The notes: generated from the sequence alone by a model not told the origin. Numbered from the stretch's first letter, positions 1 through 13,011 are shown. The stretch: DNA of 64,000 nt from Atrichornis clamosus (GCA_013400975.1 WBMZ01004770.1:310001-374000); one strand, 5' to 3'. Numbers and translations are program-made.

Positions 1-2242
1 AATAAAGACTAAAAGGAAAAAGAAAAACCCATCTAATCCTTTCCATGCTAAGGTATATAATAGCACAAAATTGGAAAAATCCATCTTCCACACCAAATAG
101 AGTGATTACAAATGAAGGCAAGAACATTACCCAAAAATATTGGAAGCTGGAGAAGTACTATGATCAAATAGAACAACAAACAAATCCTGAAAGAAAATGA
201 AACTACATAAATATTTATGTATGTGTTTTACAGGGTCTGCACTGATTCTGAGTTCCTTCTGTACGCGCTTTTATCAAAATTCTTAGCGAACCGAATTCCA
301 TACTTTTATTGCAAAGTTCTCCTTTTTATTTGCCAGGAGGGCATATCCAAAGCTCTCAAAAGGAGACTGAAACCATGGGCTGGATTTACTAAGGTCTGTG
401 AAACTTCTTCTGCCTTATTGTGAGCAAATATGTGCTGGATTGCTGAGATGGAAGTTTAGCAGCCTGCCTCCAAATCCCACTGTGGACAGGAGAAAGCTGC
501 CTTAGGACTTCAGTGGCCCAGAAGTCAGGCCCTGTGAGTATCCTTGTTCTGTTTTCCACTCCCAAAGGAGTTGGTAATGCAGTTGTCAGTGTACACAGCC
601 AAACTCAGGAGCAACATCCACAGTTCTGGTTGCATCGTGCCATAAAATCTGGTTTTGAAGGACCTCAGTGTGTTTCAGTGCTGATACAAAGTACTTACTG
701 CACAGTGCTGAAGAAATGAGGAAAGAAACTTTAAACTTATAGAATGGTCCTTGTTCGTTTGATGAAGTGTGTGAGGCTGCGTGCACGGCAGCATCTCTTG
801 AATCAAGGGTTATTGTATGCACTGCAGAGATCCTGTGGGAAAGGAGGTAATACACTTCCATCCTAATTCCTGAAGTGTTCCTAGAAGAGCCAACTGCTGA
901 ACTGACTGTGGTGCTTCCAGTACCTCGTCTGGTCATTCTGAAATTGATTTCACAAATATTTCATGTGTGTCGGGTGGGCCGATGAGGATGAGACGAACTC
1001 TAAGAAGAATTGATTCTACCCTTGGTCTGCTGTAGAACTTCATCACCTTAATATTGCAGAAGTTCAGCTGCGTCCTGCAGTCCTGGTGCTAAGAAATTAG
1101 AAGCAATTCCCTCAATAAGGTGACTTAACATGACTAATGACAAATACTGCAGGCTCTGGCCCTGCACCACTACTGTATAAATGTAATTTTGTACAAATAG
1201 TCATATTCATGTGCAACCAGTGGATGTATTACTTCGAACATTTAACAAAACGAGCAGAGGCAGGTAATTAATTTTGGTTATTAAGCGTTTGCCCAGTATT
1301 CACACGTAGGAGAGGATCGTGGTTACTCTGCCTCTGGGGCTATCTTTGCATAATTTCCTTTGTTTGGTAACAACGTGCAATCCAGATATCAGGAAAGAGT
1401 CATATAATCCCTTTATGGTGGAATCTGTATGTTTACTAATACCCATGTACAGTTTGGGTGAATGTATTTGTGGCCAGCCTCTGCCCACTGACCAGGGCTG
1501 TGTATCCATGTGGGAGCACCAGTGGACACCTTCCTGTTTCAGGAGGCAGCAGCCTCAGCCAAATGCATTGTGCTAAAGTCTTGTGTTTCCCAAACTTCTC
1601 AGAATCTCACAGCAATTTTATGTGTTCTGTCCTTCAACATATGATTTATGTGATTGAGCTCTGGAGTGAGTTGTGAATTTTATTCTACAATATTGAAATG
1701 GAGAAGTGATGGAGTTCACAGACCAGAGTTTCTCAAGGGCGGCGCTGCCTGTCCTCCACCCCCGGTGCCTCAGCATCAGTCATTAGGCTCTGGCTGTTTG
1801 ATGAGCCTGCAGGACACATAGCAAAACCACCAGCCCTTCTGAAACTTGCTTCTAAGTCAAAAGAGCTTCCTTAGAGGTTTTTTTTGTTCTTGGAGATGCA
1901 CACTTTAAGAGCTGCTCCAAAAAATCCCAACCAGAGCAGAAACAGATAAATGTTAAGCTTCCTTTGCATTCCACAAGAGGTCCCAGCTGGTCTTTCTCTT
2001 CCAGCAGTAACCCTGGGGCAGAAGGCAATGCTTTTATTTCCTCTCACTCGGTGCAAAACAAAACCTTAATAAGGCTTGACACAGCTGTTCTTCTCCATGT
2101 GTAGTTTGGGGGGTTTCCCTAAAAATCGCTCTGGATGCAGGGTTGCCTAAGACTTTCTAAACACTTTGGCTGAAATTCTATTCAAAGTTTTATTGCAGGG
2201 CTTTGCAAGAGGATGAATTTCAACCATAGTTTCTATTTCACC
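1..2242. other. non-coding unique-looking DNA
   Basis: No supported gene. Open frames here are short (up to 116 codons), lack splice or family signals and overlap one another on both strands. I see no recognisable interspersed repeat until the relic starting near 2243. Composition is moderate AT with few CpG. It is best read as intron or intergenic DNA of a vertebrate genome. Confidence 0.6.
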
Positions 2243-2445
2243 TGATTTTTAAGGCCAGCAGGAACCATCATAATCATCTTGGCTGTCTCCCATAAGCCAG
2301 AGGGTTTTGCTTAGTGATTGCTGCATGGAGCTTGTGGTAGAGCTTGAGCACATAGTTTAGAAAGGCAGCCAATCCTGATTTAAAAACTCAAGTGACAGGT
2401 AGTTTGTCCTGAATAGTTTACTACCTATCCTGTCGTGTTCTTGTG
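2243..2445 (-). mobile_element. ancient CR1/L3-like LINE 3' end, reverse orientation
   Basis: The plus strand reads as the reverse complement of the 3' end of an old amniote CR1-type LINE. It opens with 'gatttttaaggccagcagg' at about 2244, followed by the block that in the consensus reads roughly 'gggaccattatgatcatcta', and later 'gatttaaaaactcaagtga' near 2378-2396. This order of landmarks matches the family as I remember it from turtle, crocodile and bird sequence. The copy is heavily diverged and has no ORF. The inner boundary near 2445 is approximate, because similarity fades rather than stops. Confidence 0.65.
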
Positions 2446-3400
2446 GATCAATTATCTGAGTCACAGAATTTAGGATGTACAAGAAAAGGAAGGAAAATAT
2501 AGCAGTATAGGGATTATATCCCTCCTTAACCTTAGTCCCAGCTGAGACTAAGAATTGCTTATACTGAGATTTACTTTTTACAAATCAGAATGCAAAAAGT
2601 TTCAGAATTTCAAAGAAATACACATTAAAACAAGACTCTTGGAAAGCTGAAGCTTTTTCTTTAAAATATTTTAATGAGGTTCCCTATATGTACCTATATA
2701 AACCCCACCATTTTAATGGCAGTTGAAGTGTTTATTTATGTACGTGGGGGCTTGATTCTGGGAGATAGGGAGGTTGGAAAAAAAAATGCTATTCAGAAAG
2801 CCAACACAGAGCTAAGAGTAGACAATTTGCTTTCAAAGAAAAAAATGGGTATTGCATGGGCTTAAAAAGTGTCTGAGTCTGTGTTGGTTGTGCTGCAGTC
2901 AACCTCTGCCTAATTAGATTTGTAGCCTTGTGTTCCAGTCCAACCCCTGTGAGCTTGTCCTGCAAGTTTAGCTGAGTCCATTGCTCTCATTTCTGTGTTG
3001 GTGAGTGGGGTCCCAATATTCAGATTTCATGCCTCGCCCTGAGCTTGTTTGCTCATCATGGGAGCACATGGCAGGAGCTGGAGAGCAGTGGCCTGATCCT
3101 TTGCTGGCCTCTTGGCAACAGTGTTTTGGCAAGGAGTAGCCGCAGGCAACACCACCCTTTGCCTTCCTTGTTAAGCTGGACGATTGCAGGAGCATTTCCT
3201 TTGGCATCTGGGCATGCTGAAGGCTCCTTGGGAAACGTGCTGGCTCTGAGCCATGAGAGCACCTCCATGCTGTCACTGCCAGTCACCTTTATCAGGACAA
3301 AGAGAGGGCAGGGTACCAACAAGTTATGTAACATTAGACAAGGTTAAGGTCCTGTGATAATGAAATAAATGTCCATAGGAGCAATCATTCTCTTAGTTGC
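2446..3400. other. non-coding DNA, GC-richer toward 3.0-3.3 kb
   Basis: No gene is supported. The 3040-3320 interval is GC-richer than its surroundings and has overlapping open frames of about 90-100 codons on both strands, which is what raised GC does by chance. No splice-bounded segment or protein family is recognisable. Confidence 0.5.
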
Positions 3401-3484
3401 TTTTTATTGTTTGTTTGGTTTGGTTTTTTGTTTTGTTGTGTGTGTATGGGTTGTTTGTTTGTTTGTTTAAGGTTTTTTTTTCTT
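3401..3484 (+). repeat. low-complexity GT/T-rich tract
   Basis: An impure run of TTTG, TTTTG and GT units, including a short (GT)n and about four TTGT units at 3451-3468, ends in T8. It is a decayed simple repeat with no sign of an attached retroposon. Confidence 0.8.
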
Positions 3485-6400
3485 TCTTACTCTGTAAATA
3501 TCTTATCAAAGTTTAGAAAGGAAGTCTATACTAACAAACATGGGGAAGAAAGCCTTATCAGCTGAAGCCCAAGTTAATAGCTGCCTATTTATTAAAGACA
3601 TTGCTTGTGGATGAGAAGAATAATTGCATCAGTAGTAGTTGATTAGCCAGTAATATCTGTAACAGCCATTGAACCACTGGGAATTTGTAATGGGGAAACT
3701 GGTATAAAACTGACAGAGTGCTGTTTGACAAACCCTAAGAAACTACCAGGAGGTGGGCAGGAACATAAGAGTGTTCTGCAGGTGCTGCTACTGCTTCTCC
3801 TCTGCTGTTTTAGTCCATATTTTGCTAAATGAAAATTACTTTCCTACTGAAAAATGGAACATCTTTGACTATCCAAGCTTAAACTGAATTCTAGTGTTTC
3901 ATTGTCATTAAGCTAAAGAAAAAAATTTCATCCTTTGTAGGTTTATCCATCACCCAAACATCCAATCTTTCAATATTTAGCTGCTATTTGAACCACCATG
4001 TTTCTTTGTCTTTAGTAAGAAACATTTTACATGTTATGTAGTGTACTGGACTTTAAAATGTTTTCATTTACTAGTGCTGTGCTTCTCTACACTCATATGA
4101 GAGGATAACTGAATCTCCACATGATGCTAAGTAGTTTTTAATTATATGTAAATGTCAATATAGTACATACATATGCACACAATGAAGTGTTTAGGACAGA
4201 GAAACATATTACTCACAGCTGCCTGGTAAGAACAAAAACAGTAGTCTTCATGTGGAAGCAAGAAATCAGAGGGAATAACCCGTCTCTGCATTTCATTTCA
4301 GGAATTATGTATGTCCTAGACTATGTAGGAACAAGATTTCATTACCTCTCAAAATGTTCACTGCTGGCAATAGATATCCTTGTGTTCCACAACAGAAATG
4401 CATTGATGTTACTGGGACGTGTCAGTGGGACACTCTGCAGCTCCTCTGCAGGTGTGATTTGCTCTGACCCATTCACATCACAGTAAGTGAGAACTTTCTC
4501 AAGGCTCCAATTATTTCCATCTGGTAAAGGAAGGATGCACTTGACACAGGTGTCTACTGACCTTTCCAACTCTAAATGGCCAATCTCCAACTGGCTCCAT
4601 GGTGGGACTATTCACAGAGGAAGGGGAAACATCCCTGCGTACACACTTCCTTTCAGAGCAAATCTTTATGCCATGAAGAACCTAAGATATTTTGGCATGC
4701 TTTGGATTGAATTTGTTATTTAGAAAAAAAGTTTAATGCGGATATTTGCTGCCCATTTTATCTTACACAGAATGGAAGAGCTGGTTATCATATGCTCTAA
4801 ACTCTGAAAGCACTAGTCTCAGAGCAATGCCCTCTATTTTTAAATTTTAAGCCAAAAAGAACCCAGTGTGGTCTAGCTTTGCTTCTCGAGTTTTGCCCTT
4901 TCATTTTTTTCTTCCTTACAGGGACAAGCCTTAAACACAGGTGGCTGTGGTTCTTTATTTCTGCTGATAGCTATTGACCTGCCAACTGGCTATTCTCTTG
5001 ATAACACTAAACAGGTTCCTAATGGTGAAAATTTCTTCCATTTAAATTCTGTGGTCCAAAAATAATCTACTATTTTATTAACCAGGGAACATATTATTAA
5101 ACACATACATCATTTTTACCAGACTGTACCTCAGTAGTTTTAAGTCAAAGTTTTACGTTTGAGTTTCTTGTTTTGTTGGCTTTTTTTTCTTTTAAAAAAT
5201 TTGGGATAGGCCTCCAAATAATGGAAATTAAAAGGTTAGTTGAGTGATTCATGTGTAAGTAGAAGGCCTGGGAGATAGAAGCTGTACACAATTTTGACAG
5301 TGTGTTTGAAACTACATGAGAAAGAGTATCTATCTGACAAGTAGCAGACTCCTGGCTAGTTATGATAGGCTAAGAATCAATAGGCGATTTCAAGGAGTAT
5401 ACTTCTCTGGATTATCTTGTTTTATATGAGTTATGACACCTAGATTTTTTTCTTTTTTTTTAAATTTACATAACTTATTTGAATTGTAAAAATCCATTAC
5501 ATTTTCTCAGCTATTAAAAGAAAGGCAAGACCTTCCTGGCATCAGCTGGATCACCCCTTGAGTTAACTGATTATGAAAATATCAGAGCTTTCATATGTTA
5601 ATGTGGTCTGGGCAAAACCCCTTCTGGTACATCCAAACCATATGGAATTTATATCTCTGTCGGTACATGGGAAAACGACGTTATTTAGTCCAGGATAGGG
5701 TAAGGCTCCCATTGACTCTCTGAATCTTTGGAATGAGTGTTAATGCCTGGGGAGTTGACAGGCTGCTATCACAGGCTCGGCCCAAGTGCAATCCAGCAGG
5801 CTCTGGTCAAGCTCTTGCACACGCTGCTCTGCCAAGGGACTTCAGCCTTCACCTACAACATCCTTGTTTTTCCATTACTAAGACTTTCCCAAACATGCAG
5901 AGCCAAAGAGACATATTAGCACATGCCTGCATGCCAGAAGGCACGGCATGTCTCTGTGACCAGGAAACACACTCGTTGTTCAACAATGGACAGAGCTCTC
6001 TGCATTTGTTTTTCACCTGAGTTAATCTCAGCCACCTCAGTTAATATCATTTAGGTCACCTAATACGTTATATAAATGAACTGTAGCTGGTCAGCGTGTC
6101 TGAATTTCCTTTTCCCACAGTAATGGGAAAAGACAGCTTTAGTTTTCCTATCATTGCCTCATCTGGACGTCGCATGGGTACAACCCTGTCCTATTGTGTT
6201 CTTCTGGAAAGGTCTGTGGGTTCAACATTGATGACCCAACTCATCTGGACATCCCTCTGCATGGCTAAAAATCCATGTGTTACTACAATCAGTAACTTTT
6301 ACCACTGTCATGGTTGCTGTTTCTCTTCAGGGAACCTGTAATTTCCTTTTTTTCCTGAAATATATTCCTACCTGCCTTAAAGAATGTGTATTTTCCTACC

Positions 6401-8969
6401 TTTCTACCTAACAAAACAACACAAAACCCAAACCAATCAATATGGGATTTTCTGGATTGCTCAGTTCTTAAAAAACCCAAATGGGTAGTCTCAATGGAAA
6501 AGAAGGCTCAAGAGGAGATAGTGCTAAATGGCATGAAGATGAAGTGGCCTAATCTAGAAATGTGGTCTGGGCCAAACTGTGGTTTCTGTAGGTTTTTTAT
6601 TAATTTGGTAATTATTAGTGAAAGAAGACTGCTTTATAATATTTCCTTATTTTTTTCTGAATAGTTATAATGTATTTGTAAATTTTCTTTGTTCTTCTTC
6701 TTCAAGAAGTGTTTTTGAAAATCCTAATTTTTTAGTCATTTGTGATATACATCTCACTCTCAACTGTATAAGAATTTAAGAGTCTATTTCTGGGTTTTTT
6801 AGTATAAATACAGACTTTTCTGTCCACATGAACTTTTCTCGTGGATAAGGAAAACTGACCCAATGAGAAGTAGAGGAGAGAGAAAACATGGACATAATTG
6901 GTTCAGGGATGGGAGAGCAGTGCCAGAGAAGGGACTGCTCCAGCAACCTTTCCCTGGTCACGTGTCCCAGCAGCAGGGCTCTTCCTCCTGGAGCCATCCA
7001 TCACACAACGCTGTTTTTCGCTGCTTCTCTCACAGGGGTCGGGCTGGGGGGTCCCTCACAGCTGACCTGGGGAGAGCAGACGCGGTGTTGGATTGCGTGG
7101 CTTCCACCTTAGCACTCAGTGTGGGATCTGGGAGCTCTGTGGGGCACCCAGTGCTGCTCGTTAGCCTGTCCTTACATCTCAGCAGCAGCCTGGCCAAACC
7201 TGTGCTCTTCGTGCCTCTGCTCTGCCACAAACACCACAGGCACAAGGAATTTTGGATAAGTCTGCGCTGAAGTTTGATTTAATAAATCCCTCTAATAAGT
7301 GCAGCAAAGGAACAGAAAGGATCCCTTTGGTGGCTGAGCCAGCTTAAATGAGCAGAATGCTTTCTAATTAACAGTCCAGTGGTTCACTTCACATGCTTGG
7401 CTTTATAAGGAGCAAAGTGAAAAATACTTTTAAAGCATTCAAAGACATCTTTGTTTTAAAGCAGTATAGAAATGCTGCTCTATCCACTGGCCACCACCAC
7501 TGATAAGGCCATGCAGCTCTAGGTCACTCTCACAAAATGGTTGCCAATATTTTCTCAGCAAACTCTCTATCGATTGCATAAATACAGTACAGTACCCATG
7601 AGGTAGTGTTGACCTGTCACATAGTAAAGATGTGGCAAGCCCCATAATTCATTACCAGTTGGAAATAGAACATCATTGGAGAGATAAGGATAACAATGAC
7701 TTTCCATCCAATGATAAATTACTAGCAGCTGCATTATTTTCCCTCACTTATATATGGCTCTCTTTATTGAATTTAGCTTGAGATAAATAAATGATCTGCC
7801 AGGAGCCTGGTTAATATTACTTCTCTGGGACCCATTTCAGACCCAACTAGGCTTTTGCTGATAATATCTTTAAGCTTTTCAGTAGGGAGAGACATAACAT
7901 TTGTTTCTGACAAGAACCCTATGTCGCCTTATCTGTTTCATTTGAGAGGCCGTCGACCTCAGCTTCTTTAGTTAAAATGAGAGCTTTACTGTAGAGGCTA
8001 AGTTCTTGAACTTGACTCTCTTCTTACAATGAGATTATATGTCCTGGTTGTAAATTTGAAGCCACACATGATATACAGTTATTCTTAGCATTTCCTGTTG
8101 ATCACAGGGTGGTATTGATTGCCTCTGCTTTTGAGTCTTTCTCTGATTTGTTTGAAAAGGAATTCCATCTTTTTTTGTATTATTATTTTTCACCTCACAG
8201 TAATCAGTGAACTAGTTGATGCACACTCATATTTAACTTCAGGCATTTGTTCCATTTGCAAATGACAGTGTTTTTTTCACAACCTCTCCCTTCTTCCACC
8301 TTGGGAAAGACAGCTTAACAAACATATCCACTTGATTAAAAATAAAAAAAACTCAGTCTAAGAACAAAAGATTAACTCTTTCTGTGAAATAAGATGCCAA
8401 AGAAGGCACTTGAAGTGCCAAAATGGTTTTTGTTACCATTAATTCCTGTACTGCTTCAGTGGTCTTTGTTTTGCAGGTAACATTGGAAGAGTCGAAGCAG
8501 GGAGGGGATGAAGTGGATGTGTGAGGCAGCAGGTGTGATCAGCCTGTGCTGCACGCCTCCAGTTACTGTTTGGATACCTCCATTGTGGTATTTTTGTTAT
8601 TTCTGGGAAGCCCTATCATCAGGTTTTAGATTAAAATCTGACAGCTGCCATTTTTCATACAGCGTGAATTAGAGGAAATTAAACCCAACCACTTCTGATA
8701 AATCCTCTCATAAATAAACTGGCTGGTGGTGTTAAATATAAGTCCGGCCACAGTTTGATTCACATTGTAGAGAACAAAGAATGAGTTCTGTCTATTTTAA
8801 TGCTCCATCATCATAATTGTTATTTATACTATAGGAATGCCTAAAGGCTGCAGCTGAGTTTGGAGACCCCATCTGCTAAGTGCATAATCAGACTTGCCAG
8901 GAAGAGTTTGCAAGAGGAATAAGACAGAAAAAAAAAAGGGGGAACGTGCTGTTATACCTTCCTGTGCCT
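3485..8969. other. non-coding DNA
   Basis: No gene is supported. A possible splice-bounded segment at 4302-4451 is discussed under findings. The 6860-7240 stretch is GC-richer, with overlapping frames on both strands and no recognisable product. The 7720-8000 stretch is AT-rich and looks like a possible conserved regulatory block. I see no certain repeat in the remainder. Confidence 0.5.
7720..8000. promoter_or_regulatory. candidate conserved non-coding element
   Basis: This AT-rich but complex stretch is free of simple repeats. It holds several AATAAA/TTAATA-like homeodomain or MEF2-type cores and GATAA motifs (for example 'cttatctg' near 7929), plus a rare CpG pair in 'ggccgtcgacc' near 7949. 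The call rests on texture only; no alignment was possible. It may be ordinary intronic sequence. Confidence 0.2.
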
Positions 8970-9095
8970 TTTGCTTTACAGTTAAGAAACTGAGGTTTGA
9001 GGAAGGGAAGCAGTCTGCTCAAGGCAGCGAGGAGAGTCTTCAGTGAGGTTGGCAACTTCCAAAAGATCATCTGAGTTTCTGCCAAGTGCCTTGAT
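8970..9095 (-). mobile_element. MIR/CORE-SINE-like relic, reverse orientation
   Basis: On the plus strand 'gctttacagttaagaaactg' at 8973-8992 is followed by 'aggtttgaggaagggaagca' and a 'ctcaaggc' step. In the reversed MIR-type SINE consensus the same order is 'ttttacagatgaggaaactgaggc', then 'gcccaaggtcac'. The relic is strongly diverged and the ends are approximate. Confidence 0.45.
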
Positions 9096-10197
9096 GTAGG
9101 ATCCTCTTCTACAGTCTTTCTGGGGGGTCACCTGTCTCCTTTATGCTTTCCCACTAGGCAAAAGTTAGAAGATAAAATGGGAATATCACAATAAATCTCT
9201 TTTATCTGATGTTAGAAGAATTTGCGGTTAGAAAAAAAGGCACACCCTAAATAGCATATTGCACAGATTCATGTAAAAGAAGATATAATCTGTGTGCATT
9301 TTAATTTTAATTGGAACAATGTCTCGTCTTGAAACAAAATAAGGAAAATTTGCCTTTTTATATAATAAGAGTAGTTTTGGCATGTACTGGCCATTTCCCA
9401 TGTCACATCAGAATGTTAAAAAAATCTTGCACAATGCTCCTAAAAGGCAGAAACGTTAGTATTTATTAAATTAGAAAAACAGGATAGTCATGTGACAACC
9501 TCTGTCAGCTGGAACCAGTTCTTGATTAACTTGAGAGATTGACAGGCTCTTCTCACCAATAATTATTAGCTAAACTCTTTGGAAATTAATTTCACTTACA
9601 AACACAGGCAGCAGGGTTAAAAGAAAAAGGATGGTGGATATGAAAGAAATTATTTGGTCTAAAGAATGTGAATACCTTTTCCATTTCTACTGTGCTGCCA
9701 TTCTGGTGTTTCCCTGAGTACCCAGAAAGTGTCAGGATGAGATTCACAGTCGCACAAAGCCAAATTAAAGAGGCTTCATGCAGAGCTTTCCACAGAAGAC
9801 TGAACTGACTCTGTGCCCTTGTGTATCCATGGTGTGTGAGCAGAGGGAGGGGAGGGGACTGCATCAGGACGCTGACGTTGCGGTAGTCCCCAGAGCAAGC
9901 TGGGACAGCAGTTCCAGGCTGTTGTGGCCACAGATTCCAGTAGCTTTGTCACCAGATTACTTGTCTCAGCAGATGTTCTGTGTGGTGATCCCTTCGGGCC
10001 TGGAGGTGCATAGATTGCTTGTTGGAGGGGTGAAGTCGTCAGACACCCCTCACTTCTATGCAAACTGTGTCATTACAGCAGGGAAGGGCGATACATGTCA
10101 CTGGAAAACTTTACTCCAGTGAATCATTCTTACTAAGATCCTGTGCAGTGGTGGGTAAATGCAGCCTCTCCTTTTTGTGAGCCTTGGAAATGGAATG
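9096..10197. other. non-coding DNA
   Basis: No gene is supported. Frames near 9592-10122 overlap on both strands and match nothing I recognise. A minus-strand GTAAGTG donor-like word sits at about 9593-9599, but no paired acceptor with a protein-like exon was found. Confidence 0.5.
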
Positions 10198-10278
10198 TTG
10201 AGGTCACTTGACCAACGTGAAGGGAGGCTCATCTGGGAATAAAACCCTTTTGGATTTGCTTAACTAGAACACCCTCCT
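10198..10278 (-). mobile_element. MIR/CORE-SINE-like relic, reverse orientation
   Basis: 'aggtcacttgacc' at 10201 is followed by 'ctgggaataaaaccc' near 10233 and 'aactagaacacc' near 10262. This is the order of the reversed tRNA-related half of MIR-type SINEs ('aggtcac', 'gggaatagaaccc', 'aaccactagacca'). It is a diverged fragment of about 80 bp. Confidence 0.45.
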
Positions 10279-11794
10279 TTCCTTGCTGAGAAGTGACTTT
10301 CCTGGTACATAGGTTGTGCCTCTATTACCAGCCATGTGGAGCTCATCTGTTGCTCTGTACTTTGTTCACTCTGCCATGGAGGACTCTTGATCCATATTGC
10401 TGTTTCCATAGAATTGGTTTTTCTACAAAAACCATGTCTATCACAAAAAGTAGTCTCTTGATCTACTGTGAGGCTACCAGAGAACTTTATTTCAGTGAGC
10501 TAGTGAGAGGTTTTATAGCATTGCTGTCAGTACGTTTGACAAGGATCTTCTGCACCTACCTCTAAATTTGGTTTAATTCAGTTGAACCACTAATTCCTTG
10601 TTTTTTGATGCTTAGTCAGCCTCCACTCTGACCACCTGTGTGCAGTGACACTGCAGTAACTTCCCTGCTTGTCATCAGATCCCACCTTTACAGGCAATTA
10701 GACCCATCTTTGATGATGATTATTATCCCTCCCACTGGAGTCACCATCTTTACAGCTGATTTACAGTAGCAGATCACACCAGTTCCCTACAGTTCAGGTT
10801 AGTCTCAGGTGTGCAGATTTAACCTGTCTTCAGTGATGGTTCAAGAGTGGTGTGGTGTGGTGTCAGTCCCTTGGCGTGTTTTTCACAGGGACCTGGGCCA
10901 AGGCCAACAACTCAATTCACATTATTGGCTGAGCAAGAAAAATGCCACTGGTGCTGACCTTGTCATAAATCCACAGCCCCTGTCCCCAGGCCACCAGCTG
11001 TCCAGACCAGCCTTCTAAAGACTGATTATATCTGCATTCTGGTTGCTAAAATTGTTTGGGTTTTTTGTTTTTTCAACTCTGTGGTCTCAGAGGAGCAAAT
11101 TCCTCAATAATTTTGCCTTCTGATCAGCCAAAGACGCCACTCTGTGCTTTGTGCCGGCAAGGCTGGAGAACAAGGCTGTCTTTAAATGAAAAATCCCTGC
11201 CTTTTCCTCCTCACAGTCGTGCAGGTTAAACATGACTTCTCTCTTCTGTCATTCATCCTATTAAGAAAACCCCAGACTGCCAAGTGCAACCTCATTTGCC
11301 AGTTTCCAGGGGATGGCAAGCATTTGCACCTGAATCATAAACCCTGAAGGAAGGGCCTTATCTGATGTGGTACACCAGGCTTAATGGGCTGGTCTGTGCA
11401 GCTGCATCACCTTGGGTAAGATCTTCAGCAGAGCCTCTTAAAAACAGCCAGCTTGATGTTACACGCACTGTGCCGAAGGACACGGCTGTTTATATTTACA
11501 GACTTTGTGCTTGACTGCTTTTAGTGGTTCTTTGGGGGTGGGATCTAATGGAGCAATATTCTAAACTGGCTTGATTCAGTTTGAAATTCCAGCTCTGCAG
11601 CAAGGGTTTGGGTCAAATGTGGTTTGACCAGTTATCACCCTCTCTTGGCCTCCCTTGTAGGATGGAGGTGCATTAATGTGTTGATGATGTAAGACTGAAG
11701 GAAGACTTTCTTTGCTTGCAACCATTACTGCTGAACCAGTTGTTCTTATGATTTACCCAGAAAGCCCTAAGTGTCCTTATAAATGTAAAATTTC
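10279..11794. other. non-coding DNA
   Basis: No gene is supported. The 11090-11460 stretch is complex, repeat-free sequence with NFI-like half sites (TTGCCAG followed about 15 bp later by GGCAA near 11300-11316), so it could be a regulatory block. That is an impression without alignment. Confidence 0.45.
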
Positions 11795-11813
11795 TTTTTT
11801 TTTTTTTTTTTTT
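11795..11813 (+). repeat. poly-T tract (T19)
   Basis: An uninterrupted run of 19 T follows 'tttc'. On the minus strand it would be an A19 tail, but I see neither a retrocopy body nor a target-site duplication, so it is treated as a simple repeat. Confidence 0.9.
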
Positions 11814-12794
11814 ATTCTTGAGCAGATGGAAGACTTAGATGGAAAGGAATAAAAACATAATTTGCCAAAGCCCTCAATTAATCATAATCAAGTTTGTGCA
11901 TGTTATACTCTACAAGGGTAACGACAATGAAACACAAGGAGAAAAGGATGCTTTCCTCAGGCAATTCTGGAGACATAAAAGCAATAAAGAAGCATACTTC
12001 AGAATAATGTGGAGATATATGACTGCACTAAATAAAAATGCTTCTTTAACATACTGTAAAAATAAAGATGTTTAGTTAGATTTATCATTCTTGCAAAAAA
12101 CACAAATTGATCCCCTGGACTACACCACTGGCTCTGGAAGTGTCTAAGGAATGGTTGTGGCTCACTATTTTCTGTAATTACTTAAACATTGTTTTATTTG
12201 TTAAAGAGTTAACTGGATTATTCCTTCTTTTCACTCCAAGGTAATATATGGGGCACTTGGCCATGCAGACATGAATTTTTGACTTTTACAGTCTATTCAA
12301 GCCATTTTTAAATTTGGTATACTGAGAGGAATGGTTTGCTTATTAGTTCCCACTAGTCGCATCCAAACCTGTGAAAAGACATTTTTAAAACTAGTTTTAC
12401 AAATAGCAACACATGGTAATTGAAAGCAACCCCACTCCCCAAATCCGCTCTTGATTGACTTGAGAACATTCAAAACCAGTGAGATTCATTTCTGCAGCCT
12501 CATTCAACCATTGCAATGAGCAAATGAAACAATTGTTTTATTTGTAAGAGGAGATTATCCCTTGAAGGCAGATAGAAGGATACTGCCTACAGAACCCCAT
12601 TTGCAGGCACAAAGAGCGCTTAGTCAATTTTTGGCAGTGATACTGAAGCTATTAGTTTTGGATATGAGTTCACTGATGTTCAGTGCTGTAGATTTCCAGT
12701 TAGTTCATGAAGGGCCTTTAAAATTACACACAGAGCTTCATTAATTGCCTCAGAAAAGAAGCAACAAATATCAGGCCCTCAAAGTGTGTGTGCA
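11814..12794. other. non-coding DNA, AT-rich
   Basis: No gene is supported. An open frame of 78 codons at 11839-12075 is lysine- and asparagine-rich from AT-rich DNA and does not resemble a known protein. No interspersed repeat is recognised. Confidence 0.5.
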
Positions 12795-12935
12795 CAGAAT
12801 GGCCATTGATTTCAGTGAATATTCCCCACTGGAGAATTGATCCCATGTCCTGGGAAGGCAATCACAGTTTTTACAGTAGTTGCATCAGGCTCTGCCTCAA
12901 AGTACAAGGGCTTTTGCAGGATCAGGCCCTAGTAG
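12795..12935 (+). mobile_element. ancient amniote dispersed-repeat relic
   Basis: 'ccattgatttcagtgaat' at 12802-12819 and 'gcaggatcaggccct' at 12916-12930 are two landmarks of an old amniote dispersed element, in which a CCATTGACTTCAATGGGA-type word precedes 'gcaggatcaggccc'. The spacing is plausible and the region between is diverged. I do not know the formal family name. Confidence 0.4.
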
Positions 12936-12961
12936 CTGCTATTCTTTCTTTCTCTCTAATT

Positions 12962-13011
12962 ATCTATATATATGGTTTATCTACACATGCACACACACAT
13001 ATTTATATATA
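12962..13011 (+). repeat. impure (TA)n/(CA)n microsatellite
   Basis: A short (TA)n run at 12964-12973 and an (AC)n run at 12988-12999 are followed by 'tatttatatata'. This is a composite, impure dinucleotide tract. Confidence 0.75.

Noticed and set aside
11795..11813. T19 as the reversed poly-A tail of a processed pseudogene
   Set aside because: No gene-like body and no target-site duplication beside it.
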